A stretch of DNA of 22,191 nt from DATGHS01 sp035307785 (lineage in GTDB: Bacteria > Planctomycetota > Planctomycetia > Gemmatales > Gemmataceae): positions 1 through 22,191 of the forward strand of contig DATGHS010000358.1 of assembly GCA_035307785.1 (NCBI GenBank), written 5' to 3'. This document shows positions 13,209-20,067 of this stretch, piece by piece. The translations under genes and the position numbers were made by a program. Every line of letters begins with the position of its first letter. Positions within the stretch are counted from its first letter, which is position 1. The notes below the pieces were generated by a model that saw only the letters and a program-made list of their open reading frames with translations, was not told the DNA's origin and did no database searches.

Positions 13209-16200
13209 TTACTTCCCCCACTTCGGATTCACTTCAAACTTCAAATCCTTGAACCGCACTTCCATCGGCCCGCCCGCATGAATCTGCAAGCCAAAGATCC
13301 CGCGGCGTGACACCATCGGATCGTCGATATCCACACACAATTGGCCGTTGATCCAGGTGCGCACTTTGCTGCCGACGGCCAGGATTTCGTAATCGTTCCA
13401 CTCATCGGGCTTTACGTACTTCTCGCCCATGTTGTTCGAGAGCACGCCGCGGCCGCTTTCCTCGTACAGCTTGCCCCACCAGCCAAGGCCGACGTCGGCC
13501 TGCGGGCCCTTCATCTCGCCGTCGGGCAGGGCCTCGCTGCGGAACTGCACGCCGCTGTTTTCCTTGTTCGGCGTGAGCTTCACTTTCAGCGACAGGCGGA
13601 AATCGGCGGCCGTCATCTGGCTCTTCAGGAACTCGTTCTTCTTCAGGCCGGTGGTCTTGCCGACGATCTCGCCGTTCTCGACGCTCCAGAGCTTCATGTC
13701 GCCGTCCCAGCCGGTGAGGTCTTTGCCGTTGAACAAATCCTTGGCGTTGTCTTCCGTGGCCAGGTACGGCACCTGGGCGTTGTAGCGCAGGTATGCGATC
13801 AATGCGCGAATCTGGTCCGGCTTCAGGTCCTTGAGCAAATCTTCCGGCATCATAGAGGTGTCACTGAGTTCGCGCTTCTCGATGTCGGCCACGGGGATGG
13901 TGAGCGTTTCATTCTGCGTGACCACGGTGAGCGCCACCGGCGTTTCGCCCTTCACGATGCCGGTAACGGTGCGGCCATTTTTCAGATCAATCCGCGAAGC
14001 GGCGTAATCCTTGGGAATGACGGCGCTGGGGTCGAGAATATTTTCCAAGAGGTAATTCAGGTCGGCGCGGTTGGAACCGGTGATGTCCGGCCCGACCTTG
14101 CCGCCGACGCCGTAGAGCGTGTGGCATTGCGAGCACGTCTTGGCAAACACCGCCCGGCCTAGCGACAGGTCCGGGGCCGCGGCGGTCAGCGACAGCATTT
14201 TGCGCATATCGCCAATGGCCTTCGCCCGGTCGGCTGGCGTGATGCGGACCACGCCCCAGACTTCGCCCAGGCGCTTTTCGATCTCCTTGTCGGGCAAATT
14301 GCGCATCTGCCGGACGATCTCGGCCGGGATTTCCGAAGGCGCGAGCTTCTTCGCGGCCAGCGCATCGAGCAGCGCCTTGGCATACGCCGGGCGGGAAGCG
14401 AGCGTGCCCAGGGCATCGCGCTTTTCTTCGAGAGAGAGCGAAGCGAAGACGGCGAGGATGGAACTCGGCGTCTTCGGGTCATCGAAGCCGGCGAGGCCTT
14501 TCAGCGCCGAGGAGCGCAAGTCGGCGTCTTTCAGCAGGCTTTGCAACAGCGGCGGAAGCTCGCTGTCGTGAGCTTGTACCAGCGCGTTCAGAGCATTGAG
14601 CCGCGATTCCTTGCTGGCTTTCGTGTCGGCCATGATGGCGCGTAAGTTACCGAACGCACCCTTGTCGCCGAAGGTGACGGCCAACGCCGAAGCCAGCGTG
14701 CGGACTTCCTTGTTGTCGCTTGCGAATAGCTTCTTCGAAACCTCCGGCCACGGCAGCGGGACGCCTACATTGCGATGACCTTGCAATCCAGTTTGCATTT
14801 CGCGAAGGAAGAGCAGTTGATCTGCTGGGTCTTTGAGCACGCCAATGCGCCGAACAAGCACTTCCAGGCCCTCGAGTCTGGCGGTGGCACTTATGCGGCG
14901 AACGCTGAGGGGCAAAAGCATCGGGATCTTGGACAAACGAGCGATTTCCAACATGTGGTCGGGAATTTTTTCTGCCAGGGGTTCAAGTGCATACCAATAC
15001 AAATAAGGTAGATTCGGATCGGCCGCGTCTTCAGAATGGGATACAAGATTCTTCAGTATAACTTGCCGATCTCTCGGCGGGACTCGTTGCGTCACGCAAG
15101 CGATGGCGCGCCGAACCACGGCAGACTTCTCATACTTCGCCTGCGTCTCGAGGCGCCCGGACAAGCTCCCTCGGGCCCAACCTTCTTCGACATCGAACTG
15201 AATTGCCCATGCCCGCACATACTCATTGTTGTCGCCATAGGGGTAGAAAAAGAAGTTAAACTTATTGCCAAGCATCGCATGCAATACCCATAGCGCTCGC
15301 AAACGGTGAGTCTCCGACTTGTCCTCTGTCAGAATCTTGAGCAAAGGCAAGTATACCGTTTCACTGAACTTCGCTGAATCGGCTTCAGCACCAGCGCCGC
15401 CTCTTAATAATTTTTCCGCCCGTTCCTGCAATATCCGCCGCGCGTGCCGCACGTACCATTCGTTGTCGCTGAGCTGATACTTCACCAACTCCTCGTCGCT
15501 ACACTTCTGCAAATCAATCCCCGTCACCGGTTTGGTGCCGCGGTAGCTGATCTTGTAGATGCGGCCGTTGGTGCGGTCCCACACTTCGGGCTGTGGCAGG
15601 TGGCAGGCTTGCTTGTCGTACCAGTCGATCAGGTAGGCGTTGCCGTCGGGGCCGTATTTCATGGCGATGAAGCGAGCCCAGGCGTCGTTGGCCAGCAGGA
15701 AGTCGGGCCCGTGCGAGGCCACGTAGCCCGAGCCCTTCGGCTTCGGAATGTCCATGTTGATGCGGCGGCCGTGAATGTTGCCCATGAAAAGCTGGCCGCG
15801 ATATTCCTTCGGCCAGGCCCCGCCCAAGTAGCACATCAGGCCGGCATGGGCGTGGCCGCCGCCCATGCTATCGCTGCGGTTGTTGCCGGCCCACGGGTTC
15901 GCCCCCTGCCAGTGCAAATGGTCGGCAATGGTGGGAATGTCGGCATAGGTGTACGGGTTGAAGTGGCTGCCCGCTTGCCGGGTGTAGCGTGCCCCCTGAA
16001 TGATGTGGAACAGGTGCGGAATCACGCACGCTTCGCAAAACGCCTGGCCGTAATCGTTGAAATCCAGTCCCCACGGGTTGCTCGTGCCTTCGGCAAAGAC
16101 TTCGAAGATGTGTTTCGTGGGGTGGTAGCGCCAGATGCCGGCGTTGATGGGAATGCGATCCTTGTCCGGGGTGCCGGGCTTGCCGACGCGCGAATGCGTG

Positions 16201-17342
16201 AACACGCCATGGCAGCCGTAGAGCCAGCCATCCGGGCCCCAAATGAAGGAGTTCAGAGTCTCGTGCGTGTCTTCGTAATGCCAGCCGTCGAGCAGAATCT
16301 GCGGCGGCCCGGCGGGTACAGTGGCAGGGTCGGGAGACCCTGCCACAACAGCCTCTTTCATGGGGATGAATAGGAGATAAGGAGCAGCACCGACCCAGAC
16401 GCCGCCGAAGCCGACTTCCAAGCCGCTGACTAGATTCAGGCCTTCCATGAACACGGTGCGCTTGTCGAAGTGGCCCGTGCCTTTGGTATCTTCGAAGATG
16501 ACGATCTTGTCGCCCTTGCTGCGCTCGGCTTCCGGCAACAGCGGCCCCTTGGATGGATGGCGCTGCGGATAGATGAACGCCTCGGCCACCCATAACCGGC
16601 CGCGATCGTCTATGCAAAAGGCAATCGGCTGCATGACATCCGGCTCGCCGGCAAAGAGCGACACGGTGAAGCCTTCGGGTACGGTCATGACATGGGCGGC
16701 CTTTTCCGGCGGCAGGCCGGCGTACTTGTATTCATCCGGCGGCGGCAATTGTGGCTTGCGCGGCGGCACGTTCGGCTTGTTGGTGTAGAAGCGGAAGTCG
16801 TCGAAATTGATGTGCCCCCAGCCGCCGGAGTGCTTGTCCACAAGGCGGATGAAGATCTCCTTGCCCATGTGCTCTTTCAGATCGACGAGCACGCGCTTCA
16901 TGTTCTCTTCTTCCATGCCCGAAGCGCGGAATATCACTTTGCCGGTGTCTTTGCGAATGACTTCAACGCAGGTTTCCGGAAAGGACCCGCCCCCGACGAG
17001 AAACGACGCCCACGGATGTGTGACCTTGAACGGAACCGAGGTGAGCGTACCCTGCGGCTTGTCGCCGAAGCGCTCGAAGGTGCCGATCCAGTATTTCCCC
17101 TGGTGCTGGCTCTTCTGGTCATTGCGGCGCGGGTAGACCGTGTCGCCTTCGATGGGCTGGCCCCTGAAGGCGTCGCCCTCGGCGGTCCAGTCCTTCAGCG
17201 TGCCGGTCTCGAAATCGAGGTTCAATGGCTTGCCGTCGACGCCGAGAGGAAGCACGCCTTCCGGGGGCTCGTTGGCGCAAATGGCCAATTTGGGGAGCAA
17301 AACAATAGCAACAAGCGAAAGCACCAGGAAAGCGCGATTCAT
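13209..17342 (-). CDS. PVC-type heme-binding CxxCH protein with N-terminal jelly-roll, propeller, HEAT repeats, cytochrome c and C-terminal DUF1080
   Basis: A 1377-residue exported protein. Order: signal peptide (1-23); a jelly-roll carbohydrate-binding-like domain (about 35-190, LNLDFETGTLKDW to HINFDDFRFY); the PVC membrane-bound-dehydrogenase propeller (about 205-600, with GRLWVAEAFIYP, GPDGWLYGCHGVF, EGTSNPWGLDFNDYGQAF, GPDGNAYLIDWYDKQACH); HEAT-like helices (about 630-1020); cytochrome c with CSQCH at 1070-1074 and likely axial Met1164 or Met1165 (SMMPEDLL); and DUF1080 (about 1195-1377, DLFNGKDLTGW to GIFGLQIHAGG), a concanavalin-like fold seen in 3-keto-disaccharide hydrolases. This suggests binding and oxidation of sugars at the cell surface with heme as electron acceptor (inference). 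GAGGTAA precedes the ATG. A palindrome is translated at residues 333-341, and roughly residues 620-860 use atypical codons. Confidence 0.93.
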   Translation of the reverse strand: MNRAFLVLSLVAIVLLPKLAICANEPPEGVLPLGVDGKPLNLDFETGTLKDWTAEGDAFRGQPIEGDTVYPRRNDQKSQHQGKYWIGTFERFGDKPQGTLTSVPFKVTHPWASFLVGGGSFPETCVEVIRKDTGKVIFRASGMEEENMKRVLVDLKEHMGKEIFIRLVDKHSGGWGHINFDDFRFYTNKPNVPPRKPQLPPPDEYKYAGLPPEKAAHVMTVPEGFTVSLFAGEPDVMQPIAFCIDDRGRLWVAEAFIYPQRHPSKGPLLPEAERSKGDKIVIFEDTKGTGHFDKRTVFMEGLNLVSGLEVGFGGVWVGAAPYLLFIPMKEAVVAGSPDPATVPAGPPQILLDGWHYEDTHETLNSFIWGPDGWLYGCHGVFTHSRVGKPGTPDKDRIPINAGIWRYHPTKHIFEVFAEGTSNPWGLDFNDYGQAFCEACVIPHLFHIIQGARYTRQAGSHFNPYTYADIPTIADHLHWQGANPWAGNNRSDSMGGGHAHAGLMCYLGGAWPKEYRGQLFMGNIHGRRINMDIPKPKGSGYVASHGPDFLLANDAWARFIAMKYGPDGNAYLIDWYDKQACHLPQPEVWDRTNGRIYKISYRGTKPVTGIDLQKCSDEELVKYQLSDNEWYVRHARRILQERAEKLLRGGAGAEADSAKFSETVYLPLLKILTEDKSETHRLRALWVLHAMLGNKFNFFFYPYGDNNEYVRAWAIQFDVEEGWARGSLSGRLETQAKYEKSAVVRRAIACVTQRVPPRDRQVILKNLVSHSEDAADPNLPYLYWYALEPLAEKIPDHMLEIARLSKIPMLLPLSVRRISATARLEGLEVLVRRIGVLKDPADQLLFLREMQTGLQGHRNVGVPLPWPEVSKKLFASDNKEVRTLASALAVTFGDKGAFGNLRAIMADTKASKESRLNALNALVQAHDSELPPLLQSLLKDADLRSSALKGLAGFDDPKTPSSILAVFASLSLEEKRDALGTLASRPAYAKALLDALAAKKLAPSEIPAEIVRQMRNLPDKEIEKRLGEVWGVVRITPADRAKAIGDMRKMLSLTAAAPDLSLGRAVFAKTCSQCHTLYGVGGKVGPDITGSNRADLNYLLENILDPSAVIPKDYAASRIDLKNGRTVTGIVKGETPVALTVVTQNETLTIPVADIEKRELSDTSMMPEDLLKDLKPDQIRALIAYLRYNAQVPYLATEDNAKDLFNGKDLTGWDGDMKLWSVENGEIVGKTTGLKKNEFLKSQMTAADFRLSLKVKLTPNKENSGVQFRSEALPDGEMKGPQADVGLGWWGKLYEESGRGVLSNNMGEKYVKPDEWNDYEILAVGSKVRTWINGQLCVDIDDPMVSRRGIFGLQIHAGGPMEVRFKDLKFEVNPKWGK
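16321..16346. repeat. REP-like palindrome inside the coding sequence of the large cytochrome gene
   Basis: GTGGCAGGGTC at 16321-16331 and GACCCTGCCAC at 16336-16346 form a perfect 11-bp stem around GGGA. On the coding strand it is read as VAGSPDPAT, in what should be a surface loop between propeller strands. GTGGCAGGGTC-type palindromes are known to me as dispersed intergenic repeats in planctomycetes (recollection, not searched), so this may be an in-frame insertion. Confidence 0.7.
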
Positions 17343-17375
17343 CAGCGGTTACCTCGCGGCCAACCAGAAACGGAG

Positions 17376-17381
17376 AGTATA
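17376..17381 (-). promoter_or_regulatory. Candidate -10 box of the 1377-residue cytochrome gene
   Basis: TATACT on the minus strand, giving a leader of about 27 nt before the ATG at 17342. No good -35 box lies 17 nt upstream, so this is weak evidence and an activator or alternative sigma factor could be involved. Confidence 0.25.
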
Positions 17382-17524
17382 GGCGTGTACCGCCGATTGT
17401 ACTGCTTGGGCAGAAGAATTGCACATGTCCCAAGCGAATTTTGTCGTGCCCTTTTGGCGAACCCCGCGTGAGCGAGACGTTGCTAGTGCAGCCGGGCGTG
17501 GCCGGGGCTCGAGGCAAAGGTCGG

Positions 17525-17673
17525 GTGGCCGGGGCTGGAGTCTTCGGAAGCCCCGGCCACGCGGCGCGCAATTTACTGGGAGCTATTCTGGGTGGCCGGG
17601 GCTGAGCGGGATGCGAAGCCCCGGAAACGAGTGACGCTAAGCCGGGGCTTCCGAAGACTCCAGCCCCGGCCAC
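17525..17673. repeat. Cluster of GC-rich REP-like palindromes in the 338-bp intergenic region 17343-17680
   Basis: Hairpin 17525-17560 has arms GTGGCCGGGGCT/AGCCCCGGCCAC around a GGAGTCTTCGGA loop. Segment 17641-17673 is the reverse complement of 17525-17557 over 33 nt, loop included. A partial copy (GTGGCCGGGGCT) starts at 17592 and meets AGCCCCGG near 17617, and another GTGGCCGGGGCT occurs near 17499. No gene is supported in this region. It lies between the lipoprotein stop and the cytochrome start, so it may terminate or insulate transcription. Confidence 0.85.
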
Positions 17674-17680
17674 CCGTCCA

Positions 17681-18067
17681 CTAATGCGAAAGCCGCTCTC
17701 GAACGATATCTGCGAGCCTGGCGGTCGTGAGGCCCTTGTGGATCCCTAGGGAACCGCGGGCGGCTTTGTCCATGAAACATTCGTCGGGGATCTCGACTCG
17801 GTAGCGCTCTTCCAGATCCATGACCACCTCGATCACGTTAAGTTCGTCCCCGTACTCCAGTAACGGCCGGTTGACGTCAAGCTGATCGACCGCGACCTCG
17901 TACTGTCGAGCCACGATCTTCTTCACGTCCTCCAAGCGAACGTCCGCACCCCGATCCCCTGCGGAGCGCCGTGATGATCCTGTCCCCACACGGCCGGGCG
18001 GCGCTTCAGTTGCGTTACAGCCGATCAAGGTGGCTGCGGCGAAAACTAGTAGGATCCGCATTCGCAT
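17681..18067 (-). CDS. Lipoprotein with acyl-carrier-protein-like domain lacking the phosphopantetheine serine
   Basis: A 128-residue protein. The N-terminus is a lipoprotein signal (MRMRILLVFAAATLIGC, lipobox LIGC with Cys17), so it is exported and lipid-anchored. After a short linker, residues 44-127 read as an acyl carrier protein: VKKIVARQ, then LLEYGDELNVIEVVMDLEER, then VEIPDECF, aligning by eye with the ACP helix-2 region. Where ACPs have the D-S-L attachment serine, this has Asp74-Glu75-Leu76, so it should not be phosphopantetheinylated. That and the export signal argue against fatty-acid synthesis; it may be a structural or binding module reusing the ACP fold. The start could be Met1 or Met3. 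It lies 39 bp downstream of the TIM-barrel gene on the same strand, probably one transcript. Confidence 0.82.
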   Translation of the reverse strand: MRMRILLVFAAATLIGCNATEAPPGRVGTGSSRRSAGDRGADVRLEDVKKIVARQYEVAVDQLDVNRPLLEYGDELNVIEVVMDLEERYRVEIPDECFMDKAARGSLGIHKGLTTARLADIVRERLSH

Positions 18068-18106
18068 CGCCGCGGCTCCGGTGGCCGAACAATGTTTTGA
18101 CTGAAT

Positions 18107-19276
18107 TCACGCCTTCAGCATCTCGTCGTGCCGCATGCCGCTGGGCGGAAGATCGGCTCTGCGCGCGTTCGCCAGCGCAGCCTTCGCGCCGGCATGCTGT
18201 TCGGCATCGTTGTCTTCCCATTCGATGCTCACGGCGCCGTCGAAGCCAACGCGGTTGAGTTCGATGAAAATCTCTTCCAGCGAATTGGCATCGCGGGCCG
18301 TGCCGGCGGTGACGAAGTTCCAGCCGTTGGACCAGTGGCCCATCGGCCGGTGGCCGCCGAGCCGGCCGGCCCGGCAATGCTCGCGGGCCACCCACACGCC
18401 CTTCACGTGCGCGCAGTGAATGCGCTCGGCAAATTCGCGGATGAATTGAACCACGCTTACGTTCTGCCATTCCAGGTGCGAGCCATCGAGGTTGAAGCCG
18501 ACGACCGAGGAATAGCCGGCCTTGTCCATCGCCTTCAGGTAATCGTTGGCCGATTCCAGGTCGCCCATGGCCCGCTCGCTCGGGTGGCATTCCAGGTCGA
18601 ACGTAACGCCGTATTGCTTGCACTGGTCGAGCACCGGCCCAAAGCGCTCGACGAGCAATTCCAGCGAAACGTCGCGCACATCAGGAATGGGATAGCCGCC
18701 GAGGCTCGACGGCAGAGGCGGAAACAGGAAGAAGTGACTCCAGCAATGGGCCGGCGAGCCGACGAAGCCTGGGCACGCCACCTTGCGATCTTGCAGCTTG
18801 CTCAGGTGACCGGCGAAGCGAACGCAGGCCATCAGGTCGCGTTTCGCCTGCTCATGCACCTTTTGCGCCACGTCGCCGGGAACGAAATACGGATCGGTCC
18901 GCGGCGGGTTGTGGCCGGCCTTGCGCCAGGCCTTGTAGGCATCGAGCGCTTCACCGGCCACAAATTGCAGCGTCTTGGCCGTTGGCTCGTCGCCCAGTGC
19001 CTGGCCTTGTAAGTGTGTGGCGACGGTGAAGATTTCCAGGCCGTGCTTCTTGGCCAGCGCCACGCGCTCCTTGGCATAATCCGCCGCGCCGGCGTCGGTA
19101 TCGCACTTGCGCAGGTTCAGTTCCCAGCTGGCTTCTTCCCAGCCATCGAAGCCGGCCCCCTGGATGAACTTGAGCCAGTCCGCCTCGGGCACGTTGCCGA
19201 ATTGCCCGCGAACCAACCCGATCTGGTGAAACGAACCTTTGCCATTGCGGTGCGTGGATGTCTGCTTGAAGCCCAT
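18107..19276 (-). CDS. Sugar phosphate isomerase/epimerase-like TIM-barrel protein (xylose isomerase-like)
   Basis: A 389-residue protein of the xylose-isomerase-like TIM-barrel superfamily, expected to isomerise or epimerise a sugar or cyclitol at a divalent metal site. Probable metal ligands appear in barrel order: Glu in TFDLECHPSE, Asp and His in GFNLDGSHLEWQ, His in IHCAHVKGV, and Glu in VSIEWED. The first strand region is GQFGNVPEADWLKFIQGAGF. There is no signal peptide, so it is cytoplasmic. I chose the ATG at 19276 (MGFKQTSTH) over an upstream in-frame start at 19468 because the extra 64 residues are Arg/Ala-rich and run into a palindromic repeat; GAGGAC lies upstream of 19276. Length is somewhat greater than the typical 280-340. 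The substrate is unknown. Confidence 0.88.
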   Translation of the reverse strand: MGFKQTSTHRNGKGSFHQIGLVRGQFGNVPEADWLKFIQGAGFDGWEEASWELNLRKCDTDAGAADYAKERVALAKKHGLEIFTVATHLQGQALGDEPTAKTLQFVAGEALDAYKAWRKAGHNPPRTDPYFVPGDVAQKVHEQAKRDLMACVRFAGHLSKLQDRKVACPGFVGSPAHCWSHFFLFPPLPSSLGGYPIPDVRDVSLELLVERFGPVLDQCKQYGVTFDLECHPSERAMGDLESANDYLKAMDKAGYSSVVGFNLDGSHLEWQNVSVVQFIREFAERIHCAHVKGVWVAREHCRAGRLGGHRPMGHWSNGWNFVTAGTARDANSLEEIFIELNRVGFDGAVSIEWEDNDAEQHAGAKAALANARRADLPPSGMRHDEMLKA

Positions 19277-19419
19277 GGCTGCGAGTCCTCGAAGGAGAGT
19301 AAAAGCGACGTAATTCCGGTTGCGGAGATGATATTCGGCGTAATGCGGGGTGCAAGGCAAAGCGTCAAGAAGAGCAACCACGGCGTTTTTTAGAGCGCGT
19401 TTCAGCACTGTAGCTAATG

Positions 19420-19466
19420 GGCGAGCCGGCGGGTTTATCCCGCCGGGACGAGCCCGGCGGCTCGCC
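19420..19466. repeat. Compound GC-rich palindrome upstream of the TIM-barrel gene
   Basis: The outer arms GGCGAGCCG (19420-19428) and CGGCTCGCC (19458-19466) are perfect, with an inner hairpin CGGCGGG-TTTAT-CCCGCCG between them. It lies about 30 nt past the HEAT-gene stop on the minus strand and may terminate that transcript. The sequence family differs from the repeats at 3088, 16321 and 17525. Confidence 0.7.
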
Positions 19467-19498
19467 AATTAAAAATGGTTCGGCTCATCGATCAACGG

Positions 19499-19987
19499 TC
19501 ACTTCTTATCTTTCCTCGGCGGCGGCAGGGCCACGCGGGCGGTGGTGGCGAGATTGTTGATCGCCATGATCGCCGTGCGGCGAAATTCCGGATCATCCGT
19601 GGTGCGCACTTCTTTCGTCAGAGCGAGCAGGGTGACTTTTCGCTCCGAGTCCAAATCGCCCATGAGGTAGATGATCTTCGCCACTTCGCGCTTTACCGTC
19701 AAATTCGGGCTTTCGAGAGCCGGCAGCATGGCTGGAATCGCGGGCTCGCCGATCTTGAGCAGGCTCGATGCCGCGTAGGATTTGGTAATCGGGTCCGGAT
19801 CGCCCAGCGCTTGCACCAGCGTTTCGATAAGTTCCCGTTGCTGGTCCATGTTCAAAATCTGGAGCGGGCGAAGGGGTGGCAGCCCGCCCATTCCGGGCAA
19901 GGCCGTCATGCCTGGCGGGGGCTGAGCCGGCAAAGCCGCCGCCATCAGTACGGCGGGTGCAATCGTCAGAAAGGTAATGCGCAGCAT
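19499..19987 (-). CDS. Secreted HEAT-repeat protein
   Basis: A 162-residue exported protein with a signal peptide (MLRITFLTIAPAVLMAAALP), a Pro/Gly/Met-rich linker (PPPGMTALPGMGGLPPLRP), and about three HEAT-like helical repeats over residues 48-150 (VQALGDPDPITKSYAASSLL, KIGEPAIPAMLPAL, NLTVKREVAKIIYLMGD, PEFRRTAIMAINNL). It ends in a basic tail RKDKK. HEAT repeats serve protein binding; no catalytic residues are evident. The start at 19987 has CGGAG upstream and begins a proper signal peptide, unlike an in-frame ATG 13 codons earlier. It lies 80 bp downstream of the pyruvate carboxylase gene on the same strand, but a functional link to it is doubtful since this protein is exported. Confidence 0.8.
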   Translation of the reverse strand: MLRITFLTIAPAVLMAAALPAQPPPGMTALPGMGGLPPLRPLQILNMDQQRELIETLVQALGDPDPITKSYAASSLLKIGEPAIPAMLPALESPNLTVKREVAKIIYLMGDLDSERKVTLLALTKEVRTTDDPEFRRTAIMAINNLATTARVALPPPRKDKK

Positions 19988-20067
19988 GGTGACTCCGGGG
20001 AAAAAGAGCGTGCGGGCTTTCCCCAAGGATACACCACAAAGCGCAGCGCCGCTTGCGGCGCTGCAAG

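Noticed and set aside
17681..18067. Housekeeping acyl carrier protein (acpP)
   Set aside because: It has a lipoprotein signal and lacks the attachment serine, so it cannot serve in fatty-acid synthesis.
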